64,000 nucleotides of DNA, taken from contig JAHRFE010000005.1 of assembly GCA_019084245.1 (NCBI GenBank), forward strand, positions 62,001-126,000. Direction: 5' to 3'. The DNA comes from Hoeflea sp. GTDB taxonomy: Bacteria; Pseudomonadota; Alphaproteobacteria; Rhizobiales; Rhizobiaceae. Every line of letters starts with the position of its first letter. Within the stretch, counting starts at the first letter, position 1. The position numbers and the translations under genes were made by a program. The notes under the pieces were generated by a model, which was not told where the DNA came from, did no database searches, and saw only the letters and a list, made by a program, of their open reading frames with translations. Below are positions 18,089-28,576 of the stretch, piece after piece.

Positions 18089-19924
18089 ATGCAGGACAAG
18101 GGCAACAGCACGGCCGGGAAAGACCCGATCGGGGACAAGGCGTCGCTGGCCGAGGCCTATGTCGTCAAGGATCCGGAAGTTTTCGCCCGCAATGTCGCTC
18201 GCATGCTCGAGGAATTGGGCAAGGCCGCCTCGGCGTGGGTCGAGCCGCGCGAAAGAGGCGAAGTCTCCGACACCGTCTCCGAACCCATGACCGATATGGT
18301 CAAGACCTTCTCGAAGGTCGGCGAATACTGGCTGTCCGACCCCAAGCGTGCCATCGAGGCTCAGACCTCGCTGCTGACCGGCTATTTCGGCATGTGGAGT
18401 GATTCCCTCAAGCGCATGTCGGGTGAAGACGACACGCCCAAGAAGAAAAACACCGACAAGCGTTTTTCCGATCCGGACTGGGACAACAATCCTTTCTTCG
18501 AGTTCCTGAAAAACGCCTATTTCATCACCTCGGACTGGGCCAACAAGCTGGTGGCCGAGAGCGAAGGGCTTGATGAGCATACGCGCCACAAGGCGGCGTT
18601 CTACATGCGGCAGGTCACCAGCGCCCTGTCGCCGGCCAATTTTCTCGCCACCAATCCAGAACTTTACAAGGAAACCGTGGCTTCAAACGGTGAAAATCTG
18701 GTCCGGGGCATGCACATGCTGGCCGAGGACATCGCCGCCGGCAAAGGCGAGTTGAAACTCCGCCAGTCCGATGCCTCCAATTTCAAGGTCGGAGAAAACA
18801 TCGCTGTTTCACCCGGCAAGGTCATCGCCCAGGACGATATCTGCCAGATCATCCAGTATGAGCCCAAGACCGAAAACGTGCTCAAGCGGCCGCTGCTGAT
18901 TGTCCCGCCATGGATCAACAAATTCTACATTCTCGATCTCAACCCGAAGAAATCCTTCATCAAATGGGCGGTCGAACAGGGGCACACCGTGTTCGTGATC
19001 TCCTGGGTCAATCCGGACCAGCGTCACGCCAAAAAGGACTGGGAAGCCTATTCTCGTGAAGGGATTTCGTTCGCGCTCGACACAATCGAACAGGCGACCG
19101 GCGAGCGCGAGGTCAATGCCATCGGCTATTGCGTCGGCGGCACGCTGCTGGCCGCGACCCTGGCGTTGCACGCCCAGGAAAAGGACACCCGGATCGCCTC
19201 TGCGACCTTCTTCACCACGCAAACGGATTTCACCCATGCGGGCGACCTCAAGGTTTTTGTCGACGAGGCGCAGATCGCCTCGATCGAACACGCGATGGAG
19301 AAGAACGGTTATCTTGACGGCTCGAAGATGGCCACGGCCTTCAACATGCTGCGCGCCTCCGACCTGATCTGGCCCTATGTCGTCAACAATTACCTCAAGG
19401 GCAAGGATCCCATGCCCTTTGATCTGTTGTACTGGAACTCGGATGCGACCCGCATGCCGGCGGCCAATCATTCGTTTTATCTGCGCAACTGCTACCTTGA
19501 GAACAACCTGTCCCAGGGCAAGATGAAGCTGGCCGGCAAGACCCTCAAGCTCGGCAAGGTCAAGACCCCGATCTACAATCTCGCGGCCAAGGAAGATCAT
19601 ATCGCCCCTGCCCGCTCCGCCTATGTCGGCGGCCAGTTGTTCGGCGGAGAAGTCACCTATGTGATGGCGGGCTCCGGACATATCGCCGGCGTCATCAATC
19701 CGCCCGAGGCCGGAAAGTACCAGTTCTGGTCAGATGGTCCGAAAGGCGCGGAGTTCGACGACTGGGTCAAGGGTGCGAAGGAAACGCCGGGTTCCTGGTG
19801 GCCGCACTGGCACGAATGGATCAAGTCCCATTCAAGCGACGAGGTTCCGGCGCGCCAGCCCGGGGGCAGCAAGCTCAACGCAATCGAGGATGCGCCAGGC
19901 TCCTATGTCCGGACCCGGGTCTGA
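18089..19924 (+). CDS. phaC: Class I poly(3-hydroxyalkanoate) synthase
   Basis: Polymerises (R)-3-hydroxyacyl-CoA into PHA granules in the cytoplasm. The 611-residue length equals rhizobial PhaC. An N-terminal PhaC_N region leads to an alpha/beta-hydrolase core with the modified lipase box GYCVGG. The catalytic triad can be counted as C348, D503 (AAKEDHIAP) and H531 (GSGHIAGV). The start is ATG 18089, 8 bases after AGGAGGAGG, one of the strongest ribosome sites in the window. No phaA, phaB, phaR or phasin gene is adjacent. The frame upstream to 17996 is unsupported. Confidence 0.97.
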   Translation: MQDKGNSTAGKDPIGDKASLAEAYVVKDPEVFARNVARMLEELGKAASAWVEPRERGEVSDTVSEPMTDMVKTFSKVGEYWLSDPKRAIEAQTSLLTGYFGMWSDSLKRMSGEDDTPKKKNTDKRFSDPDWDNNPFFEFLKNAYFITSDWANKLVAESEGLDEHTRHKAAFYMRQVTSALSPANFLATNPELYKETVASNGENLVRGMHMLAEDIAAGKGELKLRQSDASNFKVGENIAVSPGKVIAQDDICQIIQYEPKTENVLKRPLLIVPPWINKFYILDLNPKKSFIKWAVEQGHTVFVISWVNPDQRHAKKDWEAYSREGISFALDTIEQATGEREVNAIGYCVGGTLLAATLALHAQEKDTRIASATFFTTQTDFTHAGDLKVFVDEAQIASIEHAMEKNGYLDGSKMATAFNMLRASDLIWPYVVNNYLKGKDPMPFDLLYWNSDATRMPAANHSFYLRNCYLENNLSQGKMKLAGKTLKLGKVKTPIYNLAAKEDHIAPARSAYVGGQLFGGEVTYVMAGSGHIAGVINPPEAGKYQFWSDGPKGAEFDDWVKGAKETPGSWWPHWHEWIKSHSSDEVPARQPGGSKLNAIEDAPGSYVRTRV

Positions 19925-19987
19925 CGCAGGGGACGAAGCGTCGCGCGAGTTTGCGGCCCGTCACCAGACCTGCTACCGGCGCCTACG

Positions 19988-20710
19988 ATGAAATTTGATC
20001 CGCCCCTGATCGCAGCGACGCTGGTCCGCCGCTACAAGCGCTTTCTGTTCGACGCGGAGCTTGAGTCCGGCGAACGGGTCACCGGCTTCTGCCCCAACAC
20101 CGGGTCCATGCGCGGGCTGACGGCGCCGGGATCGCGCTGTTACCTGACGCAGCATTCTTCGGCGACTCGCAAATACCGCCACGCGCTCGAGCTCGTGGAA
20201 GCTTCAGGCACCCTGGTCGGCATCAACACAGCCCGCCCCAATCGCCTGGTCGAAGAAGCCATAAGGGCGGGCCTGCTTGGTTCTCTCGGGGAATATTGCG
20301 AACTCCGGGCGGAGCAGAAATACGGCGTCAACTCGCGCATCGACTTCCTGCTCAGCGATCCCGAAAGGGGCCTCGCCTATGTGGAGGTCAAGAACGTGCA
20401 TTTTTGCCGCGTCCCGGGCCTGGCAGAGTTCCCTGACAGCGTCACCACAAGGGGCGCCAAGCATCTGCAGGAACTGGGCGACATGGCCGAGGCTGGACAT
20501 CGCGCCGTCATGGTCTATCTCATCCAGCGCGATGATGTGGACCGGCTGAGTCTTTGCCGCGACCTTGATCCGGCCTATGCGGCGGCTTTTGACCGCGCCA
20601 TGAAACGCGGGGTTGAAGCTTGCGCAATACGATGCAAGATCACATCTGACGAAATACGCGCTGAATCGCTTGTTGCCGTTGAGGAACCCGGCCTAAGCAG
20701 CGTATTGTAA
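19988..20710 (+). CDS. sfsA: SfsA family nucleic-acid-binding protein
   Basis: The 240-residue protein matches SfsA (sugar fermentation stimulation protein) throughout: an OB-like N-terminus (YKRFLFDAELESGERVTGFCPNTGSM), then a PD-(D/E)xK nuclease-like core with SRIDFLL and YVEVKNVHF, and FPDSVTTRGAKHLQEL. The name comes from maltose gene expression in E. coli; the biochemical activity is not firmly known. It lies 63 bases after phaC and just before map, all co-directional. Confidence 0.93.
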   Translation: MKFDPPLIAATLVRRYKRFLFDAELESGERVTGFCPNTGSMRGLTAPGSRCYLTQHSSATRKYRHALELVEASGTLVGINTARPNRLVEEAIRAGLLGSLGEYCELRAEQKYGVNSRIDFLLSDPERGLAYVEVKNVHFCRVPGLAEFPDSVTTRGAKHLQELGDMAEAGHRAVMVYLIQRDDVDRLSLCRDLDPAYAAAFDRAMKRGVEACAIRCKITSDEIRAESLVAVEEPGLSSVL

Positions 20711-20759
20711 CCCTTGATCCGGCGCGAGGCCGGCTGTGACACGACAAAGCGAGCCTTCC

Positions 20760-21587
20760 ATGGTTACCTATATCGATGCGGCTTCGGCTCCGATGAGAAA
20801 CACCGGCCAGATCCGGCTTTATGGCCAGGACGGCTTTGAAGGCATGCGCAAGGCAAGCCAGGTCACAGCAAGGTGCCTCGATGAACTTGTCGCCCGGGTC
20901 GTGCCGGGCGTGACCACCAACGAGATCGACCGCTTCGTCTTTGAATTCGGCATGGACAACAACGCCCTGCCCGCCACGCTCAATTATCGCGGCTACACCA
21001 AATCCTGCTGCACCTCTATCAATCACGTCGTCTGCCACGGCATCCCCAACGACAAGCCGCTGCGCGAGGGCGATATCGTCAATATCGACGTGACCTATGT
21101 GCTTGAGGGCTGGCACGGCGATTCGAGCCGCATGTATCCGGTCGGCGAGATCAAGCGCGCCGCCGAACGTCTGCTGGAAATCACACAGAACTCGCTGATG
21201 CTCGGCATCGCAGCGGTCAAGCCGGGCGCCCGCACCGGCGCCATCGGCCACGCCATCCAGACCTATGCCGAATCCGAACGCTGCTCGGTTGTGCGCGATT
21301 TCTGCGGTCACGGGCTCGGCCGGCTGTTTCACGACGCGCCCAACATCCTGCACTACGGACGTCCGGACGAGGGTCCGGAAATGCGGCCCGGCATGATCTT
21401 CACCATCGAACCGATGATCAATCTGGGCCGTCCGCACGTCAAGGTGCTCTCCGACGGCTGGACGGCGGTGACGCGCGACCGCTCGCTCACCGCCCAGTAC
21501 GAGCACACGGTCGGCGTCACCGAGGACGGATGCGAGATCTTCACCCTGTCGCCCGCCGGGCTCGACCGACCCGGCCTGCCCGCATGA
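20760..21587 (+). CDS. map: Methionine aminopeptidase, type I
   Basis: Removes N-terminal methionine from nascent proteins. The 275-residue enzyme has the metal ligands in order: D of [10 protein letters not shown] of [10 protein letters not shown] of [11 protein letters not shown] of [10 protein letters not shown] and E of [11 protein letters not shown] 20760 (MVTYIDAAS) matches rhizobial homologues better than GTG 20736. The stop overlaps the start of radC by ATGA, which indicates translational coupling. Confidence 0.96.
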   Translation: MVTYIDAASAPMRNTGQIRLYGQDGFEGMRKASQVTARCLDELVARVVPGVTTNEIDRFVFEFGMDNNALPATLNYRGYTKSCCTSINHVVCHGIPNDKPLREGDIVNIDVTYVLEGWHGDSSRMYPVGEIKRAAERLLEITQNSLMLGIAAVKPGARTGAIGHAIQTYAESERCSVVRDFCGHGLGRLFHDAPNILHYGRPDEGPEMRPGMIFTIEPMINLGRPHVKVLSDGWTAVTRDRSLTAQYEHTVGVTEDGCEIFTLSPAGLDRPGLPA

Positions 21588-22432
21588 CAACAGGCCGTCG
21601 CCCGGGTCCGGATGCAAAAGGCCTCACCCGGGGCGGCTTGGAGGATGAAGGCGAGGACCACGCGCCCGACGACGAACGCAGCTTCTTTGCCGAAAGCCGT
21701 CAGGCAAAGACCAGGGGACAGCCGCTTGCGCCTGCTCCGGGCGACCAGCCTGGCAGCGCCGAGGAACACTATCACGGCCACCGCGACCGCCTGCGCCAGC
21801 GCTTTCGCGACAGCGGCGACCGGGCGCTGGCCGATTACGAACTGCTCGAGCTCCTGCTGTTCCGGCTGATTCCCCGCCGCGACACCAAGCCGATCGCCAA
21901 GGCGCTGCTCGCCCGCTTCGGCTCGCTGCCGGAGGTGCTGGGCGCGCCCACCCACCTGCTCACCGAGGTCAAGGGCGTCGGCGACAGCGTGGCCACCGAC
22001 CTCAAGCTGGTGGCAAGCATCGCGCACCGCATGCTCAAGGGTGATCTCAAGGGCAGGCAGGTTCTGGCGTCCTGGTCATCCGTGATTGAATATTGCCGCG
22101 CCGCGATGGCTTTCGAGGCACGCGAGCAGTTCCGGGTGCTGTTTCTCGACAAGAAGAACGCGCTCATCGCCGACGAGGTGCAGCAGACCGGAACCGTCGA
22201 TCACACCCCGGTCTATCCGCGCGAAGTGGTCAAGCGCGCGCTGGAACTCTCCGCCACCGCAATCATCCTGGTGCACAATCATCCCTCAGGCGATCCGACG
22301 CCCTCGCGCGCCGATATCGAGATGACCAAGCTGATCATCGACACGGCGCGGCCTTTGGGGATCACCGTGCATGATCATATCATCATCGGCAAGGATGGCC
22401 ACGCCAGCCTGAAGGGGCTGAAGCTGATCTAA
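21584..22432 (+). CDS. radC: RadC family JAB/MPN-domain protein
   Basis: The 282-residue protein has an N-terminal disordered part, a helix-hairpin-helix region ([19 protein letters not shown]) and a C-terminal JAB1/MPN-like metalloprotease-type domain with the ligand set [14 protein letters not shown]. RadC was named for a repair phenotype that was later withdrawn, so its role is unsettled. ATG 21584 overlaps the map stop by 4 bases. The 3' end overlaps the convergent photolyase gene by 4 bases. Confidence 0.93.
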   Translation: MTTGRRPGPDAKGLTRGGLEDEGEDHAPDDERSFFAESRQAKTRGQPLAPAPGDQPGSAEEHYHGHRDRLRQRFRDSGDRALADYELLELLLFRLIPRRDTKPIAKALLARFGSLPEVLGAPTHLLTEVKGVGDSVATDLKLVASIAHRMLKGDLKGRQVLASWSSVIEYCRAAMAFEAREQFRVLFLDKKNALIADEVQQTGTVDHTPVYPREVVKRALELSATAIILVHNHPSGDPTPSRADIEMTKLIIDTARPLGITVHDHIIIGKDGHASLKGLKLI

Positions 22433-24000
22433 ACATGTGTCCAGCCGGTCCGCATTTCCGGGCCTTCGAGAAAACGGCTGGAATCCGCCTTGATCTCCTC
22501 AAGCCGCTCTGGCGCCATCTTGCCGAGCGAGCCCATGATCAGGCCCATGCGGTGATTCTGTCTCAGGGTGCCTTCGTTCGCTGACAGAAAATTCCAGTAC
22601 AGATAATTGAACGGGCAGGCTTTCTCGCCTGCCTTCTGCTTCACATCGAACCGGCAGCCCGCGCAGTAATCGCTCATCCTGTTGATATAGGCGCCCGACG
22701 CCGCATAGGGCTTGGAGGCGAGGAAGCCGCCATCGGCATAGAGCGCCATGCCCACCACATTGGGCATCTCCACCCATTCATAGGCGTCCCAGTAGACAAT
22801 CAGGAACCATTCCTGAACCTGTTTCGGGTCAATTCCTGCGAGCAGGCAGAAATTTCCCAGGACCATCAATCGCTGGATGTGATGCGCATAGGCATTGGCC
22901 TTTGTCTCCGTTACCGCCTGCCTGAGGCAGTTCATCTCGGTGTCGCCGGTCCAGAAGAAGCCGGGCAGTTGCCGGGTTGCATCGAGCGCATTGGCGTCCG
23001 CGTAGTCCGGCATCTTCAGCCAGTAGACGCCGCGGATGAACTCGCGCCAGCCGATGATCTGCCGCACGAACCCCTCGACAGCATTGAGCGGGGCTTGGCC
23101 CTCGCGCCAGGCCGCCACCGCCCTGTCGCAGCATTCGCGCGGACCCAGAAGGCCGCAATTGATCATGGCGGAGAGATGACTGTGAAACAGCAGCGGCTCG
23201 CTCTGCTTCATCGCGTCCTGCCAGTCGCCGAACCCCGGCAGGGCCTCGGCGATGAACCATTCAAGATAGGCAAGCGCATCGGCTCGCGTCACCGGATGAT
23301 CGAACGGCTCGAGATCGCCGAAATGGCTGGCGAAGCGCCGGGCCACCAGATCCATGACCGCGCGCGTCGTCCCGTCCGGCTCAAAGCCGGGACGGACCGG
23401 AATCCGGATCTTGTCCGGCAGTGCCTTGCGGTTGTCCGAATCGAAATTCCACTGCCCGCCTTCCGGCCCACCGTCGACCATCAGATAGCCGGTACGCCGC
23501 CGCATCTCGCGGTAGAAATACTCCATCCGTAGGGTTTTCGGCTGCTGCCCCTTGTCGTTCACGGCCCAACTGACAAAATCCTCATGGCTGGCCAGGAATC
23601 GCGTGTCCGTGCGAATTTCCAGATCCACGCTGAGTTCTTCCCGCCAGGTCTGGGCATCATTGAGCACGCGAAATTCCGACGGCTCGGTCATGACAACGCG
23701 GTGGGCGTCGTTTCGTCTGACAGCATCCGCGAGCGCCGCGCCGAAGGTTCCGGGATTGCCGGCATCGTCCAGAGCCAGATAATCGATGTCAAAGCCGTCC
23801 GCGCGCAGATCATTCGCGAAGTGCCGCATTGCCGAGAACAGGAACGCGATCTTCTTCTTGTGATGCCGGACCGACGTCGCCTCGCCCATCACCTCTGCGA
23901 TGAAGATCACATCGCGGCCGGGCACGGCATCGGAAAGGCTCGACAGGTCCCGCGACAACTGATCCCCGAGGATGAAACGCAAGACTTTCTCCTCGGACAT
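22429..24000 (-). CDS. phrB: Iron-sulfur bacterial photolyase/cryptochrome (PhrB type)
   Basis: The 523-residue protein is a member of the FeS-BCP class, whose Agrobacterium PhrB repairs (6-4) photoproducts using FAD and a [4Fe-4S] cluster. The four cluster cysteines can be counted as C358, C446, C449 and C462, with exactly the relative spacing of Agrobacterium PhrB (88, 3 and 13 residues). The antenna domain starts [16 protein letters not shown]-domain signatures include [20 protein letters not shown] and ILGNFCLL-like [13 protein letters not shown] 24000 places the Rossmann strand at residue 6; the longer frame to 24132 runs into the tig terminator. It is convergent with radC. Confidence 0.95.
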   Translation of the reverse strand: MSEEKVLRFILGDQLSRDLSSLSDAVPGRDVIFIAEVMGEATSVRHHKKKIAFLFSAMRHFANDLRADGFDIDYLALDDAGNPGTFGAALADAVRRNDAHRVVMTEPSEFRVLNDAQTWREELSVDLEIRTDTRFLASHEDFVSWAVNDKGQQPKTLRMEYFYREMRRRTGYLMVDGGPEGGQWNFDSDNRKALPDKIRIPVRPGFEPDGTTRAVMDLVARRFASHFGDLEPFDHPVTRADALAYLEWFIAEALPGFGDWQDAMKQSEPLLFHSHLSAMINCGLLGPRECCDRAVAAWREGQAPLNAVEGFVRQIIGWREFIRGVYWLKMPDYADANALDATRQLPGFFWTGDTEMNCLRQAVTETKANAYAHHIQRLMVLGNFCLLAGIDPKQVQEWFLIVYWDAYEWVEMPNVVGMALYADGGFLASKPYAASGAYINRMSDYCAGCRFDVKQKAGEKACPFNYLYWNFLSANEGTLRQNHRMGLIMGSLGKMAPERLEEIKADSSRFLEGPEMRTGWTHV

Positions 24001-24124
24001 AGAGACTCCCAACATTGATAGGATGCCGGCGCCTGACGACGGAACCGATCGAGGCTGTTTACGTGGAAAGCTTGGCTGTGGATTGCCGGTCCAAAGCCCG
24101 CTTCGGTGTGGGTCGCAGGAAGCC

Positions 24125-24158
24125 AAACGCAAAACGCCGGAGCTATGCCCCGGCGTTT
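24125..24158 (-). terminator. Rho-independent terminator of tig
   Basis: AAACGCCGG (24132-24140) pairs with CCGGCGTTT (24150-24158). On the minus strand the stem is followed by TTTTGCGTTT, placed 24 bases after the tig stop. Confidence 0.8.
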
Positions 24159-24181
24159 GATGCAGTCGAAACGAGCAAGTC

Positions 24182-25609
24182 TTATTCAGACGCTGCGTCG
24201 TCCTTCTTGGCGGCCTTCTTCTTGGCCGGCGCCTTTTTCTTGGCGGCAGGCTTTTCCTCAGCCCCAGCCTCGGCCTCGTCGTCGGCCATCAGCTCTTCCT
24301 TGGTCACGGACTTGTCGGTCACGTCGATGACGGTGAGCATGTGGTCGATGGTCTTCTCTTCAAAGATCGGCGCGCGCAATGAGGCGACGGCACCAGGGGT
24401 CTTCTGGAAATATTCGTAGATTTCCTGTTCCTGACCCGGGAACTTGCGAACCTGCTCGAACAGCGAGCGCTGCAGTTCCTCATCGGAAACCTGGATACCG
24501 GCTTCTTCGCCGATCTTGGACAGCACCAGGCCAAGACGGACCCGGCGCTCGGCCAGCTTGCGGTATTCCTCGCGGGCTGCCTCTTCGGTCGTGTCCTCGT
24601 CCTCGAAGGTCTTGCCGTTGTCGGTCAGTTCCTGGTTGATCTGTCGCCAGATGCTCTCGAACTCGGCATCGACCAGTTTTGAGGGAGAATCGAACTTGTG
24701 GGCTTCGTCGAGCTGATCGAGGATCTGCCGCTTCAGCTTCTGGCGGGTCACCTGGCCATACTGGCTTTCGATCTGCGAGCGGACGATGTCGCGCAGCTTG
24801 TCGGCCGATTCGAGGCCGAGGGTCTTGGCCAGGTCATCATTGACTTCCAGCGCGCCCGGAGCCGCAACCGCCTTGACGGTGATGTCGAACTTGGCTTCCT
24901 TGCCGGCGAGATGGGCTGCCTGGTAGTCAGCCGGGAACGTGACCGAGATTTCCTTTTCGTCGCCGGCCTTGAGGCCGATGAGCTGCTCTTCAAAGCCCGG
25001 AATGAAGCGGTTCGAGCCGATGACCAGCTCGGCGTCCTGATCGGCGCCACCTTCGAAGGGCTCGCCCTCAAGCTTGCCGAGGTAATCGATCGTCACCTTG
25101 TCGCCGTCAGCGGCCTTGCCGTCCTTGGGCTCATAGGTGCGGCTGTTTTCGGCAACGCGCAGCACCTGCTCTTCAACTTCGTCTGCGGGCACGTCGATGA
25201 CTTCGCGCACAACCTTGATGCCTGTCATGTCCGCCACGTCGAATGCGGGAATGACTTCATAGGCCATTGTGAATTCGAAATCGGCTGCGCCGCTGAGGAT
25301 CTGGTCGGCTTCCTTCTCGTCCTCGGTCATGGAGATCTCGGGCTGCGTTGCAGCCCGCTCTCCACGCTCGGAAAGGATCGCGGTCGGCTTTTCCTGGATC
25401 ATTTCATTGACCAGTTGAGCCATGATCGACTTTCCATAGACCTTTTTCAGGTGCGAGATCGGCACCTTGCCCGGACGGAAACCCTTGATCTGCATCTTGC
25501 TTTTTGCTTCAGCAAGCTTTTCGTTCATCTGCGATGCCATGTCCGCGGCGGGAACGACAATTTTCAATTCGCGCTTCAGCCCTTCGGCAAGCGTTTCGGT
25601 AACCTGCAT
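24182..25609 (-). CDS. tig: Trigger factor chaperone
   Basis: Ribosome-bound chaperone and prolyl isomerase for nascent chains. The 475-residue protein shows the ribosome-binding loop ([19 protein letters not shown] near 45-63), an FKBP-type PPIase domain ([21 protein letters not shown], about 160-245), a helical C-terminal arm, and a Lys/Ala-rich tail ([16 protein letters not shown]) seen in many alphaproteobacteria. The start ATG 25609 follows GAAGGTTTGAAC. tRNA-Leu lies upstream on the same strand and a good terminator downstream. Confidence 0.97.
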   Translation of the reverse strand: MQVTETLAEGLKRELKIVVPAADMASQMNEKLAEAKSKMQIKGFRPGKVPISHLKKVYGKSIMAQLVNEMIQEKPTAILSERGERAATQPEISMTEDEKEADQILSGAADFEFTMAYEVIPAFDVADMTGIKVVREVIDVPADEVEEQVLRVAENSRTYEPKDGKAADGDKVTIDYLGKLEGEPFEGGADQDAELVIGSNRFIPGFEEQLIGLKAGDEKEISVTFPADYQAAHLAGKEAKFDITVKAVAAPGALEVNDDLAKTLGLESADKLRDIVRSQIESQYGQVTRQKLKRQILDQLDEAHKFDSPSKLVDAEFESIWRQINQELTDNGKTFEDEDTTEEAAREEYRKLAERRVRLGLVLSKIGEEAGIQVSDEELQRSLFEQVRKFPGQEQEIYEYFQKTPGAVASLRAPIFEEKTIDHMLTVIDVTDKSVTKEELMADDEAEAGAEEKPAAKKKAPAKKKAAKKDDAASE

Positions 25610-25792
25610 GTTCAAACCTTCATTTCCTCGCGACTGCGACCGTTCGGGTTGGCCCCGCGACTGGGCCGGTTTTTCCGGCGTCGCTTGTGGCATTTTTCAT
25701 TTCAGACTCCGAACCGGATCAACCGGCAGGTCGCCTCTTCGTGTTTGCCCGCTCGTCCTGCGCCACATGGGCTGCCGGACTGGACACTAATC

Positions 25793-25877
<85 letters not shown>

Positions 25878-26026
25878 TCTTGGGGCCGCAAAACACCGCT
25901 CGCGCGAGGCGACCCTGAACGCGTGCGCTCTATATCACCCGTTTGGCGGCGATCAAAGGAAAAATGACCGTGGCCATAAGGGTTTTTGCCCCGAAGCAGG
26001 CCTCGATGCGAATTATAGCCGGCTTT

Positions 26027-26635
26027 TCAGTAGAGCGGCTCCTGGTAAAGTGTCTCGCCATCGATCATCAACCGCGCAATTTGCGGCTCGCCATTGCCCG
26101 AAACACGAACCGCAACAGTCGTCCGGCCCTCATTCTGGGCCTTCTCGATCTCAAGCCCCTCGCCTTCGGGAACATAATAGCGTTCGATCCCGAAGCTCAG
26201 CGGCCCGATCAGATTGGTTCCGCCTGTCCGCTTGGCGATCATGATCCGGGTTGGCAGCGATTTGAGAAATACTTCGTCCGCGGCAACGCTAGCGGGCTTG
26301 GAAAAACCTGCCGATTTGGCGGCGTATGTGCCATCATTGCCCGGAGCAAGTGTCAGCCAAACCGGCGCGGTCGTATCTTCAGCGGGCCAGGCGTCGTTGA
26401 CCAGGCTATTGTCTATTGTCGAAACATCCACGTAGCTGAGCCAGACATAATCGCCCCGCATCAGGTCACGCGGATCCACCGGTTCGGTCTTGAGCACGAT
26501 TTCGCGGCCTTCCCTCAGGATCGAGGCCCTGCCCTCAATTGCCAGCGCCAGAGTGCTGACGAGAACCGCGGCGGAAACCAGGCCGGCGAGATAGGGATTG
26601 AGCGGACGCCGCAGGAATTGCCCGAGATCCGTCAT
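26027..26635 (-). CDS. GDYXXLXY-domain membrane protein
   Basis: The 202-residue protein has one N-terminal membrane segment (PYLAGLVSAAVLVSTLALAI) and the family-defining motif GDYVWLSYVDV near residue 61. The rest should lie outside the cytoplasm. Function is unknown. It overlaps the DUF2157 gene by ATGA (26632-26635); the two domains regularly occur side by side or fused, which supports a joint role in the envelope. Confidence 0.9.
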   Translation of the reverse strand: MTDLGQFLRRPLNPYLAGLVSAAVLVSTLALAIEGRASILREGREIVLKTEPVDPRDLMRGDYVWLSYVDVSTIDNSLVNDAWPAEDTTAPVWLTLAPGNDGTYAAKSAGFSKPASVAADEVFLKSLPTRIMIAKRTGGTNLIGPLSFGIERYYVPEGEGLEIEKAQNEGRTTVAVRVSGNGEPQIARLMIDGETLYQEPLY

Positions 26636-27738
26636 GGCAGCACCTCCCTGTTCTTGAAGCGTTTCTCAATCTTCATCACCGCGAAAGCGATAACGGCGAG
26701 CGCAATTCCGCCCAGAAACAGGAACCCGGAACTACCAAGCAGCGATCCGAGCGTTTCGCTGACCACGTAGATCGTCTCGCAAGCGAAGGCGAAATAGGCA
26801 AACCGCCGCACCAGCCTGTTTTCACCGCCTGCGACAGCCAGAACCGCAACGCTGATCAGCAGGATGAACGCCGCAAGCGCCATCTCCAGCGCCAACCCCG
26901 GGTTGACGAGAGTAACCTGAATCAGCCCGAGCCCTGACAGCAACATCACCGCGCCATAAGACGACACCGCTCCATGCCGGGAAATGGCGCTGCCGAGCAA
27001 GCCAGGCGCAAACGAGCCGATGCCGAACACAACAGCGCCCATCACGGCCAGCGGATAGCCGGGCTCAAGATCGGTTGTCTCCTTGATGATCCACATGGCC
27101 CAGCAGATGAGCAGCAGCGCAGCAAGATGGCCGGCGATCGCCGAGCGGGATCGCCAGGCCGACAGACCGACGGCAAAGGCCAGCGCCAGAACGATCAGGT
27201 ACCCTGTCAGGTGAACATCCGACCGGGAGTCGAAAAACGAAGCCTCGGCAAACATGTATCCAAACCCCAGCAGGCCGGCACTGACTGCCGCCATGGCCGA
27301 GGAAAAGCAAAGCGACACCACAAGCGCTCCGACTGCCCATGTCAGCATGAACGCGGCCTCGTCGCCGCTCAGATGATACATCTGCCCGACAAGTGCGATG
27401 CCCGCCCCGTAACAGAGCAGCGTGAACACCAGAGCTGCCTCAGAGAGCCCGCCAGAGCCCCGCTTCAGCGCTAGTGAAGCGACGGAAAGACCGCATATTA
27501 TAAAGACAAAGATTGTGACCACCCGCATCAGCCGCGGGATGAATTCCCAGTTTGCCGCAATCAGCGCAATCACCGCTGCGCCAAACAGCACCGCGGCCAG
27601 CACCGCCAGAACGCCAGAAAGACTGAAACCGGTGTGACGCCGGTCATGATCAGCCAGCAGAATTTCACCCTGGCCAGGCGGTAATAGCCCGCTGCGGGTC
27701 CACTGATCAATTTCGCGGGACAGATACCTTCGAAACAT
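26632..27738 (-). CDS. DUF2157 multi-pass membrane protein
   Basis: The 368-residue protein starts with a soluble DUF2157 helix (MFRRYLSREIDQWTRSGLLPPGQGEIL) and continues with about ten hydrophobic segments. ATG 27738 gives the domain its usual start; a longer frame to 27852 has no ribosome site. It is the upstream partner of the GDYXXLXY gene with a 4-base overlap. Function is not known. Confidence 0.9.
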   Translation of the reverse strand: MFRRYLSREIDQWTRSGLLPPGQGEILLADHDRRHTGFSLSGVLAVLAAVLFGAAVIALIAANWEFIPRLMRVVTIFVFIICGLSVASLALKRGSGGLSEAALVFTLLCYGAGIALVGQMYHLSGDEAAFMLTWAVGALVVSLCFSSAMAAVSAGLLGFGYMFAEASFFDSRSDVHLTGYLIVLALAFAVGLSAWRSRSAIAGHLAALLLICWAMWIIKETTDLEPGYPLAVMGAVVFGIGSFAPGLLGSAISRHGAVSSYGAVMLLSGLGLIQVTLVNPGLALEMALAAFILLISVAVLAVAGGENRLVRRFAYFAFACETIYVVSETLGSLLGSSGFLFLGGIALAVIAFAVMKIEKRFKNREVLP

Positions 27739-27937
27739 GTGGCGATTCTCTCGTTCGGGAGCCAGCGATTCTTTGGCCGCGGGCCTTGGCGCAAGAGTAC
27801 ACCAATCTGCAGGCGCCGGACAATGACAGGATAAAGAGCACTCTGCCCTCAAATATTACAGCCTTGCACAGCTTTGAGGCATATATCCGTGAAATCCCCC
27901 TTAGCCATGCAAATACGGAATAGCTTCCATGAAAATA

Positions 27938-27972
27938 TTGCACTGCACAAATCGATTGAATGCCCCTATATT
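27938..27972 (+). promoter_or_regulatory. Promoter of DUF1127 gene 1
   Basis: TTGCACTGCACAA (27938-27950) contains a CTGCAC -35 box, followed by 17 bases and CTATAT (27966-27971). This matches the rhizobial housekeeping pattern CTTGAC-N17-CTATAT in spacing and -10. The same arrangement occurs before DUF1127 genes 2 and 3. The start codon is about 60 bases downstream. Confidence 0.75.
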
Positions 27973-28031
27973 CAAAACATCGGAACGCCACGGTGGTGAG
28001 CCGAAAACAGCAGGACAGAAGGAGATAGACC

Positions 28032-28172
28032 ATGAAACTGATCCGCTCCTACGCCAGCTGGCGGAAGTACCGCGAAACCTGCGTCGAGCTCAACAGGCTT
28101 TCGGAACGCGAGTTGAGCGACATCGGCATGTCACGGGGCGATATTCCCTTCGCCGCACGGCGCGCCTTGTAA
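28032..28172 (+). CDS. DUF1127 small protein 1
   Basis: The 46-residue basic protein consists of a single DUF1127 helix-turn-helix-like motif, with the family signature RLSERELSDIGMSRGDIPFAARR at residues 22-44. AAGGAGATAGACC lies ahead of ATG 28032. DUF1127 proteins of this short class bind RNA and alter phosphate or carbon metabolism where studied (for example CcaF1 in Rhodobacter and similar Agrobacterium proteins). This copy is directly followed by a CCUCCUCCC-type hairpin RNA, as in the Rhodobacter ccaF1-CcsR locus. Confidence 0.92.
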   Translation: MKLIRSYASWRKYRETCVELNRLSERELSDIGMSRGDIPFAARRAL

Positions 28173-28313
28173 GAGTTTTACGAATTCGGAGCGGCCTCCT
28201 CCTCCTCCCATAAAGCCGCTTCGATGTGACTGGTGTTCATCCTCCTCCCGAGCATCAGTCTCCCAAAATGGCGCCCACCGGATCCTCCTCCCCCGGTGGG
28301 CGTTATTTGTTTT
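28173..28313 (+). ncRNA. Cuckoo/CcsR-type small RNA with three CCUCCUCCC loops
   Basis: Three consecutive hairpins follow the DUF1127-1 stop, each presenting CCTCCTCCC in its loop. Hairpin 1 has stem 28187-28195/28215-28223 and motif 28201-28209. Hairpin 2 has stem 28228-28235/28253-28260 (one G-U) and motif 28241-28249. Hairpin 3 has stem 28272-28281/28293-28302 and motif 28284-28292, followed by TTATTTGTTTT as a terminator. Alphaproteobacterial cuckoo RNAs (CcsR in Rhodobacter) have exactly this motif in loops and sit behind DUF1127 genes. The motif mimics the anti-Shine-Dalgarno sequence. The RNA is probably cut from the DUF1127 transcript, so the 5' end is not known. Confidence 0.85.
28272..28313 (+). 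terminator. Terminator hairpin of the DUF1127-1/cuckoo RNA transcript
   Basis: CGCCCACCGG pairs perfectly with CCGGTGGGCG, and TTATTTGTTTT follows on the plus strand. It doubles as the third CCUCCUCCC hairpin. Confidence 0.88.
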
Positions 28314-28488
28314 GGCAGCCTGTCCTGCCCGCGCGCCTGGCCGCGCACCGCGCTTCACCCCTTCGCTTCAAGACTTTGCCTCTGTTCGCCAGATCGCGGC
28401 AAAGACGTGGCGAGACTGAATCTTAATCTTTGTTAACAAGGTTTTGTTAAGGCGGATTGCAGAAACCGCATGGCACCTTTGCATTATT

Positions 28489-28523
28489 TTGCACTGCACA
28501 AATCGGACGGTCGCTCCTATATC
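28489..28523 (+). promoter_or_regulatory. Promoter of DUF1127 gene 2
   Basis: The 13-base block TTGCACTGCACAA (28489-28501) is identical to that of gene 1, with CTGCAC as -35, a 17-base spacer and CTATAT (28517-28522). The spacer also shares AATCG with gene 1 and GGACGG with gene 3. The start codon is about 55 bases downstream. Confidence 0.75.
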
Positions 28524-28576
28524 AAGGTCAACAAACACGGAGCTGATTTCCAGCCGAACCCGAAAGGACCAAGACC

